Origin: Gemmatimonadota bacterium
Lineage (GTDB): Bacteria > Latescibacterota > UBA2968 > UBA8231
DNA length: 64,000 nucleotides
Direction: 5' to 3'
Assembly (NCBI GenBank): GCA_018673255.1
Contig: JABHDC010000023.1
Span: 1-64,000, forward strand
A model generated the notes under the pieces. The model searched no databases. It saw only the letters and a list, made by a program, of their open reading frames with translations, and was not told where the DNA came from. Positions 53,329-62,823 of this stretch are shown here, one piece after another. The stretch's first letter is position 1; each line of letters starts with the position of its first letter. The position numbers were made by a program, and so were the translations under genes.

Positions 53329-55581
53329 TTATTTCGATGCCCCGCCTTGCTGGGCATCCACGACGGCAACCGCCGCCAACTGCACGATCTGCTCGACTGT
53401 CGTATTGGACGGCATCAGGTGGACGGGTTTGTCGAAACCCATCAGAATCGGCCCCACTGCCTCTGCACCAGCCAGGACCTGAACCAGCTTGTAGGCCACA
53501 TTCGCCGCCGACAGATTAGGGAAGACGAGAACATTGGCACGCCCCACCAGTTTGGCGAAGGGGTAGGCTTCCTCCATCATCGCAGGCACCAGTGCCAGAT
53601 CGGCCTGCATCTCCCCCTCAACAACCAGATCGGGTGCCCGTTCACGCACCAGCTGAGTCGCCTGGCGAACCTTGTCAGCATGTGGATGACGTGATGATCC
53701 GAAGTTCGAGAACGAGAGCATCGCGACACGTGGTTCCACATCGAAACTACGCGCCATTTCCGCCGTGCAGATCGCGATCTCAGCCAATTCCTCTGCACTG
53801 GGATCGATGTTGATGACGGGATCGGCGAAGAACATGAGTTCGCTCTTGAATACCATCATGTAGGCGCCGGCCGTGAGCCGCGCGTCCGGGCTCAGACCGA
53901 TCGTCTGCAGAGCCGGTCGCACGGTATCGGCGTATTTGTGCAACAGACCTCCGACCAGACCATCCGCATCACCCATGCGCACCATCATCGGCCCCAGGTA
54001 GTGACGATGCGTCAGTAACTCACGCGATTCCTCCCGCGTCAGCCCCTTGCGCTGACGTAGCCGGAATAACTCGTCCACATACGCTTCGCGTGAATCGGCC
54101 GGATCGACGATGGTAAGGAAATCGTCATCGTAGCCCAGTTCAGCCAGCTGCGCCGCGATGTCCTGCTCACGTCCGATGACGATCGGGTGAGCAATCCCCT
54201 CTTCAGCAACGATGCGGCATGCGCGCAATACCCTTGGCTGATCACCCTCAGGGAATACGATGCGCTTCGGATCGGTTGCCGCCCGCATGAGCACGACCTG
54301 CACTGCCTGGCGACTCTGCCCCAGGCGCAGTTCCAGTTCCCGGGCGTAGGCATCCAGATCCAGCTCGCGTCCCGCCACGCCGGTCTTCATGGCGGCGGCC
54401 GCCACCGCGTGGGCCACCCGCACCACGACGCGTGGGTCGAATGGTTTGGGCAGGATGTACTCGCGGCCAAATCGAAGTCGGTCCATCCCGTAGGCACGCA
54501 GCACCTGGTCGGGTGTCTCCTCCCGTACCATATGGGCCAGCGTATGCGCCGCGGCGGCCTTCATCTCTTCATTGATCCCGGATGCATGTGCATCGAGGGC
54601 GCCGCGGAAGATCGCCGGGAAGGCCAGCACATTGTTAATCTGGTTGGGGAAATCTGAGCGACCCGTCGCCACGATCGCATCCGGTCGTGCTGCAATCGCC
54701 TCGCCATACGGGATCTCGGGATCCGGATTGGCCATGGCGAACACGAGTGGATCCGGTGCCATCGTCTTGAGCATGGCCGGTGTCATCGTACCCGGGCCGG
54801 ACAGGCCCATGAAGACATCGGCACCCTCCATCGCCTCTTCAAGGGTACGCAGATCCGTATCGATGGCGACGCGCTGTTTGTATTCATTCATTCCCGCATC
54901 GCGGCCATGGTAGATCACACCCCGACTGTCGCAGACAACACGATGCTCAGGACGCACACCGAGTACTTCGTGGAAGGCGGCACAGGCCAGGCCTGCTGCA
55001 CCGGCACCGGTGTAGACGACACGGACCTGGTCGATCGGTTTGCCCGTCAACTCGAGTGCATTGAGCAACGCCGCCCCGCTGACGATGGCGGTACCGTGCT
55101 GATCGTCGTGGAAGACCGGAATGGGCATGGTCTCGCGCAGGGCTTCCTCGATGGCGAAACACTCCGGCGCGGCGATGTCTTCGAGATTGACGGCGCCAAA
55201 AGTGGGTGCCATCAACTGGACGGCCCGGATGATCTCGTTCACATCCTGTGTATCCAGCTCGATATCGAAGGCATCTACATCGGCGAAACGCTTGAATAGA
55301 ATCGCCTTGCCTTCCATCACTGGCTTGCTGGCCAGCGCGCCGATATTGCCCAGACCCAGTACTGCAGATCCATTGGTTACGACAGCCACGAGATTCCCGC
55401 GCGCCGTGTAGAGACGTGCCGTATCCGGATCGGCGGCGATCTCCCGGCAGGGCTCCGCCACGCCCGGCGAGTAGGCCAGTGACAGGTCGCGTTGCGTGAG
55501 AAATGGCTTCGTGGGGTTCACCTCCAACTTCCCGGCGGGAAACTGTCGGTGATACTCCAGGGCCTCGTTTGCTTCGCTCAT
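53329..55581 (-). CDS. maeB: MaeB-type NADP-malic enzyme with phosphotransacetylase-like domain
   Basis: A protein of about 750 residues. The malic-enzyme domain (about 1-430) has [36 protein letters not shown] and FAMANPDPE. The C-terminal phosphotransacetylase-like domain (about 430-750) has [31 protein letters not shown] and [17 protein letters not shown]. It converts malate to pyruvate, CO2 and NADPH; the PTA-like domain in MaeB is usually regulatory. ATG at 55581 is chosen; an in-frame GTG at 55590 is possible. It is preceded by a perfect hairpin at 55651-55672. Confidence 0.95.
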   Translation of the reverse strand: MSEANEALEYHRQFPAGKLEVNPTKPFLTQRDLSLAYSPGVAEPCREIAADPDTARLYTARGNLVAVVTNGSAVLGLGNIGALASKPVMEGKAILFKRFADVDAFDIELDTQDVNEIIRAVQLMAPTFGAVNLEDIAAPECFAIEEALRETMPIPVFHDDQHGTAIVSGAALLNALELTGKPIDQVRVVYTGAGAAGLACAAFHEVLGVRPEHRVVCDSRGVIYHGRDAGMNEYKQRVAIDTDLRTLEEAMEGADVFMGLSGPGTMTPAMLKTMAPDPLVFAMANPDPEIPYGEAIAARPDAIVATGRSDFPNQINNVLAFPAIFRGALDAHASGINEEMKAAAAHTLAHMVREETPDQVLRAYGMDRLRFGREYILPKPFDPRVVVRVAHAVAAAAMKTGVAGRELDLDAYARELELRLGQSRQAVQVVLMRAATDPKRIVFPEGDQPRVLRACRIVAEEGIAHPIVIGREQDIAAQLAELGYDDDFLTIVDPADSREAYVDELFRLRQRKGLTREESRELLTHRHYLGPMMVRMGDADGLVGGLLHKYADTVRPALQTIGLSPDARLTAGAYMMVFKSELMFFADPVINIDPSAEELAEIAICTAEMARSFDVEPRVAMLSFSNFGSSRHPHADKVRQATQLVRERAPDLVVEGEMQADLALVPAMMEEAYPFAKLVGRANVLVFPNLSAANVAYKLVQVLAGAEAVGPILMGFDKPVHLMPSNTTVEQIVQLAAVAVVDAQQGGASK

Positions 55582-55650
55582 CGGCACCACGCAGATGTGG
55601 AGGAATGGAAACAGACAACCGCCGGTGAGCCGAGCCCAGGAGCGGGGCTA

Positions 55651-55672
55651 AGTGCCCTGCTTTCAGGGCACT
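55651..55672. repeat. Perfect 9-bp hairpin ahead of maeB
   Basis: AGTGCCCTG-CTTT-CAGGGCACT, about 70 bp before the MaeB start and about 80 bp after the DHDPS-family stop (both on the minus strand). No T-run follows on the minus strand; it may be an operator, attenuator or terminator remnant. Confidence 0.5.
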
Positions 55673-55750
55673 ATTCGCCTGAACCCGTCGAGGCTGACGC
55701 GGCAGGCACCACGCACTCGAGGGGTTGTCAGTGCCTGATCGTCCGGCGCT

Positions 55751-56698
55751 CTACACGGCCTCCTGCTCGGAATCGGCGGAGCCCTCGCCATCGTTCGGCA
55801 ACAAGGCTTCCACGTGTCCAGAGCCTACCAGGACCGCGCGCAGTCGCTCGGTTTCTTCTTCCGTCAGGCGACCGACGGGTGCCCGTGGCGGTCCGGCGGA
55901 GCGGCCCAGCAATTCCAGGCCGGTCTTGAGGATCGCCGGGAAGGTGCCCAGTGAGAAGGCCTGACGCAAGGGGACCAGCTTCAGTTGCTGCGCCAAGGCG
56001 CCCTGCATGTCGCCCTCGAGCCAGCGCTCATAGATCGCCACCGCCAGTTCCGGCGCCAGGTTGGCAGAAGCGGCGATCGCACCGGATGCACCGTGCTGCA
56101 GAGCGGCATAGATCAGGGTGTCACGCCCCATGAGCAGATGGAAATCGTCAGGTGTGCGGCGTAGATACTCAATCGCCTGGCTCAGGTTGCCCGAACTGTC
56201 CTTGATCCCGGCAATATTGTCAATTTCGGCCATACGCTCGACCAGCGCCGGCGACAGATCGTTGCCGGTGCGATCGGGATTCGTATACAGCAGCACTGGC
56301 AGATCTACGGCGGCGGCGATCGCCGAGTAATGGGCGAGCATTTCGTCTTCGCTGGGGGCGATGAACAGCGGTGTCAGGACGGACAGCACCTGGGCGCCGG
56401 CCTTCTGTGCCAACCGAGCCAGGTCGACAGCCTCAGAAGTCGTGTTGGCACAGGTGCCGAGATAGACCGGCACACGGCCATCGGTCGCTTCCACCGTCCA
56501 ACGGAAGATCTGCTCCTTCTCGGCGTGGCTCAGGGCCCAGAATTCACCTGCCGTGCCAATCGTGAAAATCCCGTGAACACCGGCATCGATCAGATGATCG
56601 ATGAGTCGCCGCAGGCCGGCCTCATCGAGGCTGCCATCTTCCTGCATCGGTGTGACGACGGCCGGTATGATGCCGCCGATGTGGTCGCTGCCATTCAT
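55751..56698 (-). CDS. DHDPS/N-acetylneuraminate-lyase family aldolase
   Basis: A protein of 315 residues of the class-I aldolase barrel: IIPAVVTPM, GIFTIGTAGEFWAL, LLYTNPDRTG (Tyr) and IAGIKDSSGN (Lys166, Schiff base). The family includes DapA, NanA and sugar-acid (KDG/KDGal) aldolases and dehydratases. Amid enolase-superfamily enzymes a sugar-acid aldolase role is plausible. ATG 56698 has GGGGGAG upstream. The C-terminal tail is acidic (EGSADSEQEAV). Confidence 0.9.
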   Translation of the reverse strand: MNGSDHIGGIIPAVVTPMQEDGSLDEAGLRRLIDHLIDAGVHGIFTIGTAGEFWALSHAEKEQIFRWTVEATDGRVPVYLGTCANTTSEAVDLARLAQKAGAQVLSVLTPLFIAPSEDEMLAHYSAIAAAVDLPVLLYTNPDRTGNDLSPALVERMAEIDNIAGIKDSSGNLSQAIEYLRRTPDDFHLLMGRDTLIYAALQHGASGAIAASANLAPELAVAIYERWLEGDMQGALAQQLKLVPLRQAFSLGTFPAILKTGLELLGRSAGPPRAPVGRLTEEETERLRAVLVGSGHVEALLPNDGEGSADSEQEAV

Positions 56699-57128
56699 GG
56701 CGCTCCCCCTCTTTGTCCCTGTTCGCAATGTCATCCGACCGGGGGGTACCGTGAGGACCATCCCATTCGGATCCCCCTTGCCAGCCTCCTGGTGTTTCCC
56801 GGGGGCGATCAGAACGACGCAAGGCCCGTACCAGAGGCGCCTCGTGCTGATAGCTCTTGTCGGCCTGAGTGAGAATTCTGCAGGAAGCCCCGAGTCACTC
56901 CGCAGGCGAGACACCCGGGTCGCAGCGGGACGTACTCACCCGCCCTGAGGAAGGCTGTCCTGCTGGGGTCAGCCCCGGAGAGGGCCATGCCTGCGAGCGA
57001 TCAGCACCCTGAGGAGTCAGTGCCGTGGGGGATCAGCGCCGTGGGACCCCAAAGGCGAGGCGCCGGATGGCAGTTCGCAGCTCACCTGACAGGCCGGGTG
57101 ACCCGGGGCTTCGGACTGCTGGCGAGCT
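56699..57128. other. Intergenic stretch with short tandem repeats
   Basis: 430 bp without a convincing gene, between the DHDPS-family start and the membrane-protein stop (both minus strand). It includes three imperfect 16-bp direct repeats at 56999-57046. No strong promoter hexamers were recognised. Confidence 0.6.
56999..57046. repeat. Three imperfect 16-bp tandem repeats
   Basis: GATCAGCACCCTGAGG, AGTCAGTGCCGTGGGG and GATCAGCGCCGTGGGA follow each other without gaps; about 9-13 positions match between pairs. They lie in the non-coding gap after the membrane-protein gene and may be regulator sites or slippage products. Confidence 0.5.
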
Positions 57129-58490
57129 CTACTCGAGGGATCTGAAGGCTGTTACCCAGAGATTGGCTGCCAACAGGGCCAGACTGAGCCACATCATGGG
57201 TCCCGCAATACCGAAGAGTGGTCCGCGCAGCGGCAGAGCTGCAACGCCGATCAGAGAGTCGGCGGGCACCGACAGGTAGAGGGTGACCATGAGTGAAGAC
57301 GGGATCGAGAGCCACGCCGTGTATCCCACCAGGGCAGGCAGGGCCGGGCCGCGGGCGCCAAACAATCCAGCCACCATGCGGGGCGCCACACCCAGGATGA
57401 GCATCGTCCCAAAGCCGGCGACGAAGGCGTGACGCACACCAGCCGGCTGCAACCAGGATTCAGCCCCGGTCAGGCACGTGACGGCCGAGACCGCCTGCAG
57501 CAGCGCACCGATTGTGAGCAAAGCGTAAGCGCCAAACAGCAGGGGCCGGTAGTTGCCGAATCGGGGCGCTCCGTGAAGTTCCGGTTTCCAGTCGCCCAGG
57601 GGGATGCGACGACGATGCAGCCCCAGGGCGACGATGAAGACGAGGATGGCACCACTGCGTAGTGCCAGGCCGATGGCACCGATCGTCACAAATGGATCTG
57701 CAGTGTCGGTTACGTGGCCTGCCATCCGGGCGCCGAATTCGAGCATCGTCGCCAGCGCATAGAAGTATGCAAAAGGCATCGGATTCCACCGGGCCGGTTC
57801 GATCTGCAGATAGAGTGGGAACAGCCGCAGAGAGAAGGTGAAAGCCACCGGCACCAGGACACCCGCGATGAACAGATCCGCCGCCAGCAGGTGCAACCCC
57901 GGTTCGAGCAGGCCGACACCGCGCAGGCCGGCCAGCACCGTAGCACCGCCCATGGTGAGACCGAACAACTGCCAGCTGACCAGACTCAGCAGCATCAGGG
58001 GACGCAGGGGCCCGATCTTCGGGTGCGTGGACGGATCGATACGGCTCGCACGCAGCGAGGCGATGAGCAATCCCACGTAGGCCGTCACGGCCAGCATCTG
58101 GGCCAGGCCGGACATCATCAGCGCCACAGCCACGAAGGGGCCGCCGATGCCGACCATCAGCAGTGGTTGCGCAATGGCCCGCCACACCAGTGACGCTGCC
58201 ATGGCCATCCAGATGACGGTGGCCAGACCGGGCACGCGCAGGGGCACCCCACTCAGGCGCGGCACGACATGCAGGCTCACGCCCATGATGAAGAGCCCGA
58301 TCCAGCCGGCCAGCTGGGTGTTTCCATGGACCTGCACGATGGCCGGCCAGATCGGCGCCAGGGGCAGGCCGAAACCCAGATGCGAGGCCATGTAGGAAGC
58401 CGAACCGAAACCAGCCGTCAGGGCACACAGCAGCGCCACATGAACGAAACCCTGTGGGAAGGATCGATGATTTGTTCCGCGTGGGGGCAT
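57129..58490 (-). CDS. Multi-helix membrane protein, NnrS/haem-copper-like
   Basis: A protein of 453 residues with about twelve hydrophobic segments. QVHGNTQLAGWIGLFIMGV with HVVPRLSG is a His-bearing pattern seen in NnrS-like and oxidase-subunit-I-like proteins linked with nitrogen-oxide metabolism. RHAFVAGFGTMLILGVAPRMVAG (split here as RHAFVAGFGTM and LILGVAPRMVAG) carries another His. The oxidase copper/active-site His set is incomplete, so respiratory oxidase activity is not claimed. ATG 58490 overlaps the YwiC-like stop by one base (TGATG), so it is the last gene of a coupled operon. Confidence 0.78.
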   Translation of the reverse strand: MPPRGTNHRSFPQGFVHVALLCALTAGFGSASYMASHLGFGLPLAPIWPAIVQVHGNTQLAGWIGLFIMGVSLHVVPRLSGVPLRVPGLATVIWMAMAASLVWRAIAQPLLMVGIGGPFVAVALMMSGLAQMLAVTAYVGLLIASLRASRIDPSTHPKIGPLRPLMLLSLVSWQLFGLTMGGATVLAGLRGVGLLEPGLHLLAADLFIAGVLVPVAFTFSLRLFPLYLQIEPARWNPMPFAYFYALATMLEFGARMAGHVTDTADPFVTIGAIGLALRSGAILVFIVALGLHRRRIPLGDWKPELHGAPRFGNYRPLLFGAYALLTIGALLQAVSAVTCLTGAESWLQPAGVRHAFVAGFGTMLILGVAPRMVAGLFGARGPALPALVGYTAWLSIPSSLMVTLYLSVPADSLIGVAALPLRGPLFGIAGPMMWLSLALLAANLWVTAFRSLE

Positions 58491-59320
58491 CAGCCCATCC
58501 TCTCCCAATGGGTCAGGAACACACCGATCCAGATGCTGAACCAGAGGGCGATCCCCACTTCGATGAACCCGACCCGTCGCAAGGACGGGGGAACACCCGA
58601 CAGCCGCCACCACATGAACAGGGTACGCGCCACCACGGGCAGAAACCCGATCAGGCCAGGTATGAGGATGCGCCCATTGTCGAGCCCGCCGATGCCGGCC
58701 AGCAGAGCCAGCAGAATGAACCCGTGGTAGAGGAGCGTGGCGCCGCCGCGGCGCCATCGCAAGGGGGCGGGCGCTGGATCGTGTATGGCGCCGATCAGCA
58801 TCTTCACAAAGAAGACACTGCCGGCGAAGTAGAGACTGAAGGCGACCGAGGGTAGCAGCGCTCCAGGGGTCATCTGGCCCGCACTGATGATGTGCGCCGC
58901 AGGCGCGCCCAGCCCCAGAATGGGCACGGTGATCAGTTCGTTGGCAAGAGAATGGTCGATCTGGCGCCGTGTCAGACGGCGCTGCAGAGCCTGCCAGCTG
59001 AACAGGAGGGCCGCCGGCAGACCGAGCCAGAGGACACGGGCGTGTCCGGCTCCCCAATACGCAGCGGCGCTCACGCCAACCAGCGCGCCGCACGCTGCCA
59101 GCCATCGCCACGTGCGCCCATCGCCGCGTCCACGCAGCAGCAGGCCCAGTGCATTCTGGGCGAAGAACGCTGAGGTGGCCAACACCGCCAGCAACAGCGA
59201 CATGAACCAACCGACAGGATAGACGACAAGCCCTGTGAGCAGAGGCGCATAGAGCATGACCCAGGCACCATGCTCCCGGGGCAGCGGCGCACCACGACGG
59301 GCGGCCGGGCGATCAGACAC
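58490..59320 (-). CDS. YwiC-like membrane protein
   Basis: A protein of 276 residues beginning with APLPREHGAWVMLYAP, the hallmark of YwiC-like proteins, which are multi-pass membrane proteins of unclear function. In Bacillus subtilis ywiC lies in the anaerobic fnr/nar region. It follows the Rrf2 gene after only a few bases and uses GTG at 59320. Co-transcription with the Rrf2 regulator suggests redox control. Confidence 0.87.
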   Translation of the reverse strand: MSDRPAARRGAPLPREHGAWVMLYAPLLTGLVVYPVGWFMSLLLAVLATSAFFAQNALGLLLRGRGDGRTWRWLAACGALVGVSAAAYWGAGHARVLWLGLPAALLFSWQALQRRLTRRQIDHSLANELITVPILGLGAPAAHIISAGQMTPGALLPSVAFSLYFAGSVFFVKMLIGAIHDPAPAPLRWRRGGATLLYHGFILLALLAGIGGLDNGRILIPGLIGFLPVVARTLFMWWRLSGVPPSLRRVGFIEVGIALWFSIWIGVFLTHWERMG

Positions 59321-59327
59321 TGTCTAC

Positions 59328-59741
59328 CTACTGAAGCAGATTCGAAGAGGGTGACAGATTCGACAGCTGCGTCTGCTCGAGCATCTTGATGAGCGACTCG
59401 CGGATCGCACCCCATTGATTGTGAAGCGGACAAGGATCATCGGTGCCGCACTCTGGCAGACCGAGGACGCATCCTTCGCCAAAATTCTGCCCCTCTATGG
59501 CACGTACCACGCTGATCAGTTCGAGCTCAGCTGCCGACTTTGCCAACCTGAAGCCGCCACCACGTCCTTTGGCTGAGGTCAGGATCCCGTGTCGCGCCAG
59601 ATCCTGGAGAATCTTGGCCAGATACTGACTCGGCACGTCCAGTGCTGCCGCGATGTCACGGGCCAGCTGCGGCCGGTCCGCATTGCGGGCCAGATGAATT
59701 GTCGCACGCAGTGCGTATTTAGATGCCTGACTAAGTATCAT
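59328..59741 (-). CDS. Rrf2-family Fe-S transcriptional regulator
   Basis: A protein of 137 residues with the Rrf2 winged-helix (QASKYALRATIHLA at the start, VPSQYLAKILQDLARHGIL for DNA recognition, GRGGGFRLAK for the wing). Cys91, Cys98 and Cys104 are followed by His107 in CPLHNQW, the pattern that holds the cluster in IscR-like proteins (Cys92, Cys98, Cys104, His107 in E. coli IscR). NO, oxygen or cluster status would be the input. It overlaps the CMD gene by 4 nt (ATGA) and precedes YwiC. Confidence 0.9.
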   Translation of the reverse strand: MILSQASKYALRATIHLARNADRPQLARDIAAALDVPSQYLAKILQDLARHGILTSAKGRGGGFRLAKSAAELELISVVRAIEGQNFGEGCVLGLPECGTDDPCPLHNQWGAIRESLIKMLEQTQLSNLSPSSNLLQ

Positions 59742-60061
59742 CGCCCGTCTTCCTCATCGTCCAATACGTCGCAAACCCACTGATAGTTGGCCACCGTCGA
59801 TGGCATGCCGAGTGTGCCGGCCGCCAGAGCCACTACCTGCTCGATCTCTTCTGCACTGATACCCATGGCGCGTGCCTTGCGCACACCGGAGTGAACCGAT
59901 CCGGTCCGCATCGCCCCCATGGCGATGCCGAGCTTGACCAATCGCTGCGTTCGTTCGTCGAGTGGCCCTGCTTCGCCCTCTGCCGCGATCAGATCCCACG
60001 CCTCTCCCAGTTGCGTAAATCGTTCGATAAATCGCTTGTAGGCCTTCGGAGGGCGGGACAT
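59738..60061 (-). CDS. Carboxymuconolactone-decarboxylase-family protein
   Basis: A protein of 107 residues of the CMD/AhpD-like fold. The usual CxxCxxxH is replaced by RTGSVHSGVRKA, so the redox Cys pair of AhpD is absent and it is unlikely to be a peroxidase reductase. It may be a decarboxylase-like or regulatory fold member. It is the first gene of the coupled CMD-Rrf2-YwiC-membrane-protein operon. Confidence 0.86.
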   Translation of the reverse strand: MSRPPKAYKRFIERFTQLGEAWDLIAAEGEAGPLDERTQRLVKLGIAMGAMRTGSVHSGVRKARAMGISAEEIEQVVALAAGTLGMPSTVANYQWVCDVLDDEEDGR

Positions 60062-60076
60062 AGTGGATCGATCCTT

Positions 60077-60955
60077 TCAGTTTCTCGACGCGTCGGCCAG
60101 CGTGGCCCGAACGCGGAGAAGGGAGTCATGGAAATCGGCGTATTCCGTTTCGGCGGACAGGAACGTGTCATCCGGGTGTCGTGGATCGGCGAGGCGACGC
60201 CAGAAGACAGCCAGTGCCGAAATGCGACCACTTTCGAGCAGGGGCCGATGACCATGACGAGTCTGCCCTTCAGCCGAAGCGCTGACTTCCTCGGGACCAC
60301 CACCGGCCAGATCGCGGGCGGCCATCAACCGGGACTGCGCTTCCTCCGAATCGCCCTCTGACCAGGCAACATACCCACGTAGGTAGACAGCCGCTACGGA
60401 TCGCGTATTTGTCTGAGTCGCAGCCGTCAGCCATTGCGCAGCCGCCATGGGATCCTCCTGTAGAAGAGCCACTTGACCCAGGCGGACCAGGGGCCCGGTT
60501 TCGGCCCGATTCAGCTTGTGGGCTGCCTCCAACTCGCGCCGAGCCGTGGATAGATTGGTCGGCGCCCCCGGCAGCCCAGAGCAATAGAGCACGCCAATCT
60601 GGGCATGGGCCCGGGCGCTGTGTTCGTTGGCTGCCAGTTCGAGACGCCAGCGCCGCTCTGCATCGGTGAAGCGACCCAATTCAAAGGCGGCATTGCCACT
60701 GTAGTAGAGCGCATCCAGGTGCTGAGGCTGCAATACGAGGGCACTGTCGAACAGAGCCAGCGCAGCGCGGTAGTTGCCATTGACGCGCTGTGCCGTCGCC
60801 TGCCGGTAGACGCGCCAGAAGTCCTGCACCTGAAGCCGCTGCGCTGCCGAGGTGGTCGCTGGCGCCACGGCCTGTCGAAGATCGGGTGGCTGTGCCGGTG
60901 GCCCGTCGCTGCCGCAGCCCAGGATCAGCATCGCCCACGGGATTACGCGTCGCAT
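60077..60955 (-). CDS. TPR-repeat lipoprotein
   Basis: A protein of 292 residues with the lipobox ILGCGS, followed by about five tetratricopeptide-like helical repeats (NGNYRAALALFDSAL, FTDAERRWRLEL, ARAHAQIGVLY). It is predicted to be a periplasmic-side scaffold. Its ATG overlaps the stop of the ASPIC/UnbV gene by one base, so it depends on it translationally. Confidence 0.83.
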   Translation of the reverse strand: MRRVIPWAMLILGCGSDGPPAQPPDLRQAVAPATTSAAQRLQVQDFWRVYRQATAQRVNGNYRAALALFDSALVLQPQHLDALYYSGNAAFELGRFTDAERRWRLELAANEHSARAHAQIGVLYCSGLPGAPTNLSTARRELEAAHKLNRAETGPLVRLGQVALLQEDPMAAAQWLTAATQTNTRSVAAVYLRGYVAWSEGDSEEAQSRLMAARDLAGGGPEEVSASAEGQTRHGHRPLLESGRISALAVFWRRLADPRHPDDTFLSAETEYADFHDSLLRVRATLADASRN

Positions 60956-62805
60956 CAGTTGTTGACCTCGGCGTGATCCGGTGGTGGTACGTCGAGGATA
61001 CGATCCGCCGCCTCATCGAGCAGGATCGAGCGCCGGCCATCAGCCCAGTCGACGATCAGGCTGTCGACCTGCGTCGAGGTGCCCAGACCGAAGTGGCGGA
61101 CATCGCTGTGCTGTGAGTAGTAGGACGACGAGGTCCCCCCCGCGCGTCGCTGACGGACATCACCATGAACGACGGTCACATCGGCACGATTCCGCTGGGC
61201 CTCGGGGGCGGCCAGACGCACTTCGAGCCAATGGGACGTCGTGTCACCTTCATTGCGCAGAAGACGGGCTCGAGCACCATTGACCACGACAAATGCATCC
61301 ATGTCGCCATCGGCGTCGTAGTCAGCCACGGCCAGTCCACGGGCCACGGCCGGCGCGGTGAGCGCCTCCCCTGACCCACGACTGACCTCATAGAACCCCT
61401 GTCGCTGACCGCGATTCCAGAACAACTGCAGGGACATCGGCACCAGCTGCGTCGGATCGTCGTCGCGCGGGAATGTGCTGCCATTGGCAACGAGCAGATC
61501 GAGCTTGCCATCCAGATCGTAGTCGATGAAGGCTGTCCCCCAACCGACGTAGTCGAGAGCCACCTGGCCAAGGCCGAACTGATCTGCCACGTCCATGAAG
61601 CGTGCGCGTGGACTCGCGCTGGCACTGCTGTCGGTGGCGGCGCTGCGCGCCTTGGCCATGTCGCCGACCATGTTGTTGTAGAGGGCATTTTCCTGGGCAA
61701 TCCAGTGCGTGATGAACAGATCCGCATCACCGTCATTGTCCCAGTCGCCACTGGCCAGCCCCATGGCGCCGCGATAGTCTGCAACCCAGGCAGCGTGGCT
61801 CACATCCTCGAAAGCACCGCCGGCACGGCCCAGGAAAAGGACATTGTCGGACAGATCATTGGCTACGTAGAGATCGAGTTGTCCATCCTCGTCAAAGTCT
61901 GTCCACGTCGCCGACAGGGATCGTCCCTCGCCATTGTCGATGCCCGCTGCGACGGCGACCTCATCGAAGGTGCCATCACCGCGGTTGCGATAGAAGAGAT
62001 TCGGCACGGGCCGAAAGGTCGACGGATTCAGTGAGGCTGGAATCACGACATCATATTGCCGCGACGTGCGCTCCAGCAATGCCAGATCGGCTGTATAGTC
62101 GACGTAGCGACACACGTAGAGATCCAGGTCACCATCGGCATCGGCATCAGCCCAGGAGGCACCGGCATGAAATCCTGGGGCCGTCGACAGACCCGCGGCC
62201 TGTGATCGGTCCACGAAACCGACGGTGCCATCGGCAGTGATGCCCACGTTGTCGAATAGCAGATGGGGCCCATACTCGGTCACGATCAGATCGGCATCGC
62301 CATCGCCGTCTGCGTCGCCGAAAGCAGCCGCCTGCCCCATGCCACGCCGATCGACGCCGGCAGTGGCAGCGATCTCATCGAAAGTCCCGTCACCACGATT
62401 ACGGAAGAGTGCATTGGCCGCCGGTGATGTGGGCCACTGGTCGATCTGCGTGAGGGGACCGGCCTCGTTGACGGCATAGAGATCGGCATCCCCGTCGCCA
62501 TCGATGTCTGCCCAGGCAGCACCGGAACCCATATCCTCGGGCAATTGCTGCGACCGCACGCCGTGAAAGTGATCGAAGACGACCCGGGCTTCTGCACTGG
62601 CGTCGACGAATTGGCGGGGCGGCAAGTCCGCGGGCAGACCGCGGGCCAGAGATTCCGTCAGCCCCTCCACAGGATCACCCGGGACATAACCACCCGGCGT
62701 CGAGCGATTCAGCAGCAGCACCGCCACGACGACCACCACGAGGAGCGAACACAACAAGGCTGCACGCGCCACCAGGCGTTGCCGTCGTGTCCAGCGTCGC
62801 GCCAC
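60955..62805 (-). CDS. FG-GAP/VCBS protein with ASPIC/UnbV domain (CRTAC1-like)
   Basis: A protein of 616 residues. It has an N-terminal hydrophobic segment and about seven Ca-binding FG-GAP-like repeats (DIDGDGDADLY, DADGDGDADLI, DADADGDLDLY, DFDEDGQLDLY, DWDNDGDADLF, DYDLDGKLDLL, DYDADGDMDAF), then a C-terminal ASPIC/UnbV domain (VTVVHGDVRQRRAGGTSSSYYSQ, split here as GDVRQRRAGG and SSSYYSQ). These proteins are secreted or surface-exposed in many environmental bacteria; their substrate is unknown. GTG 62805 lies behind GGGGA. It is flanked by a multihaem cytochrome and the TPR lipoprotein. Confidence 0.9.
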   Translation of the reverse strand: MARRWTRRQRLVARAALLCSLLVVVVVAVLLLNRSTPGGYVPGDPVEGLTESLARGLPADLPPRQFVDASAEARVVFDHFHGVRSQQLPEDMGSGAAWADIDGDGDADLYAVNEAGPLTQIDQWPTSPAANALFRNRGDGTFDEIAATAGVDRRGMGQAAAFGDADGDGDADLIVTEYGPHLLFDNVGITADGTVGFVDRSQAAGLSTAPGFHAGASWADADADGDLDLYVCRYVDYTADLALLERTSRQYDVVIPASLNPSTFRPVPNLFYRNRGDGTFDEVAVAAGIDNGEGRSLSATWTDFDEDGQLDLYVANDLSDNVLFLGRAGGAFEDVSHAAWVADYRGAMGLASGDWDNDGDADLFITHWIAQENALYNNMVGDMAKARSAATDSSASASPRARFMDVADQFGLGQVALDYVGWGTAFIDYDLDGKLDLLVANGSTFPRDDDPTQLVPMSLQLFWNRGQRQGFYEVSRGSGEALTAPAVARGLAVADYDADGDMDAFVVVNGARARLLRNEGDTTSHWLEVRLAAPEAQRNRADVTVVHGDVRQRRAGGTSSSYYSQHSDVRHFGLGTSTQVDSLIVDWADGRRSILLDEAADRILDVPPPDHAEVNN

Positions 62806-62823
62806 TGTTCAGTCCCCGCTCAT

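Noticed and set aside
57129..58490. Calling the multi-helix protein a cytochrome oxidase subunit I
   Set aside because: The complete set of copper- and haem-binding His residues is not visible.
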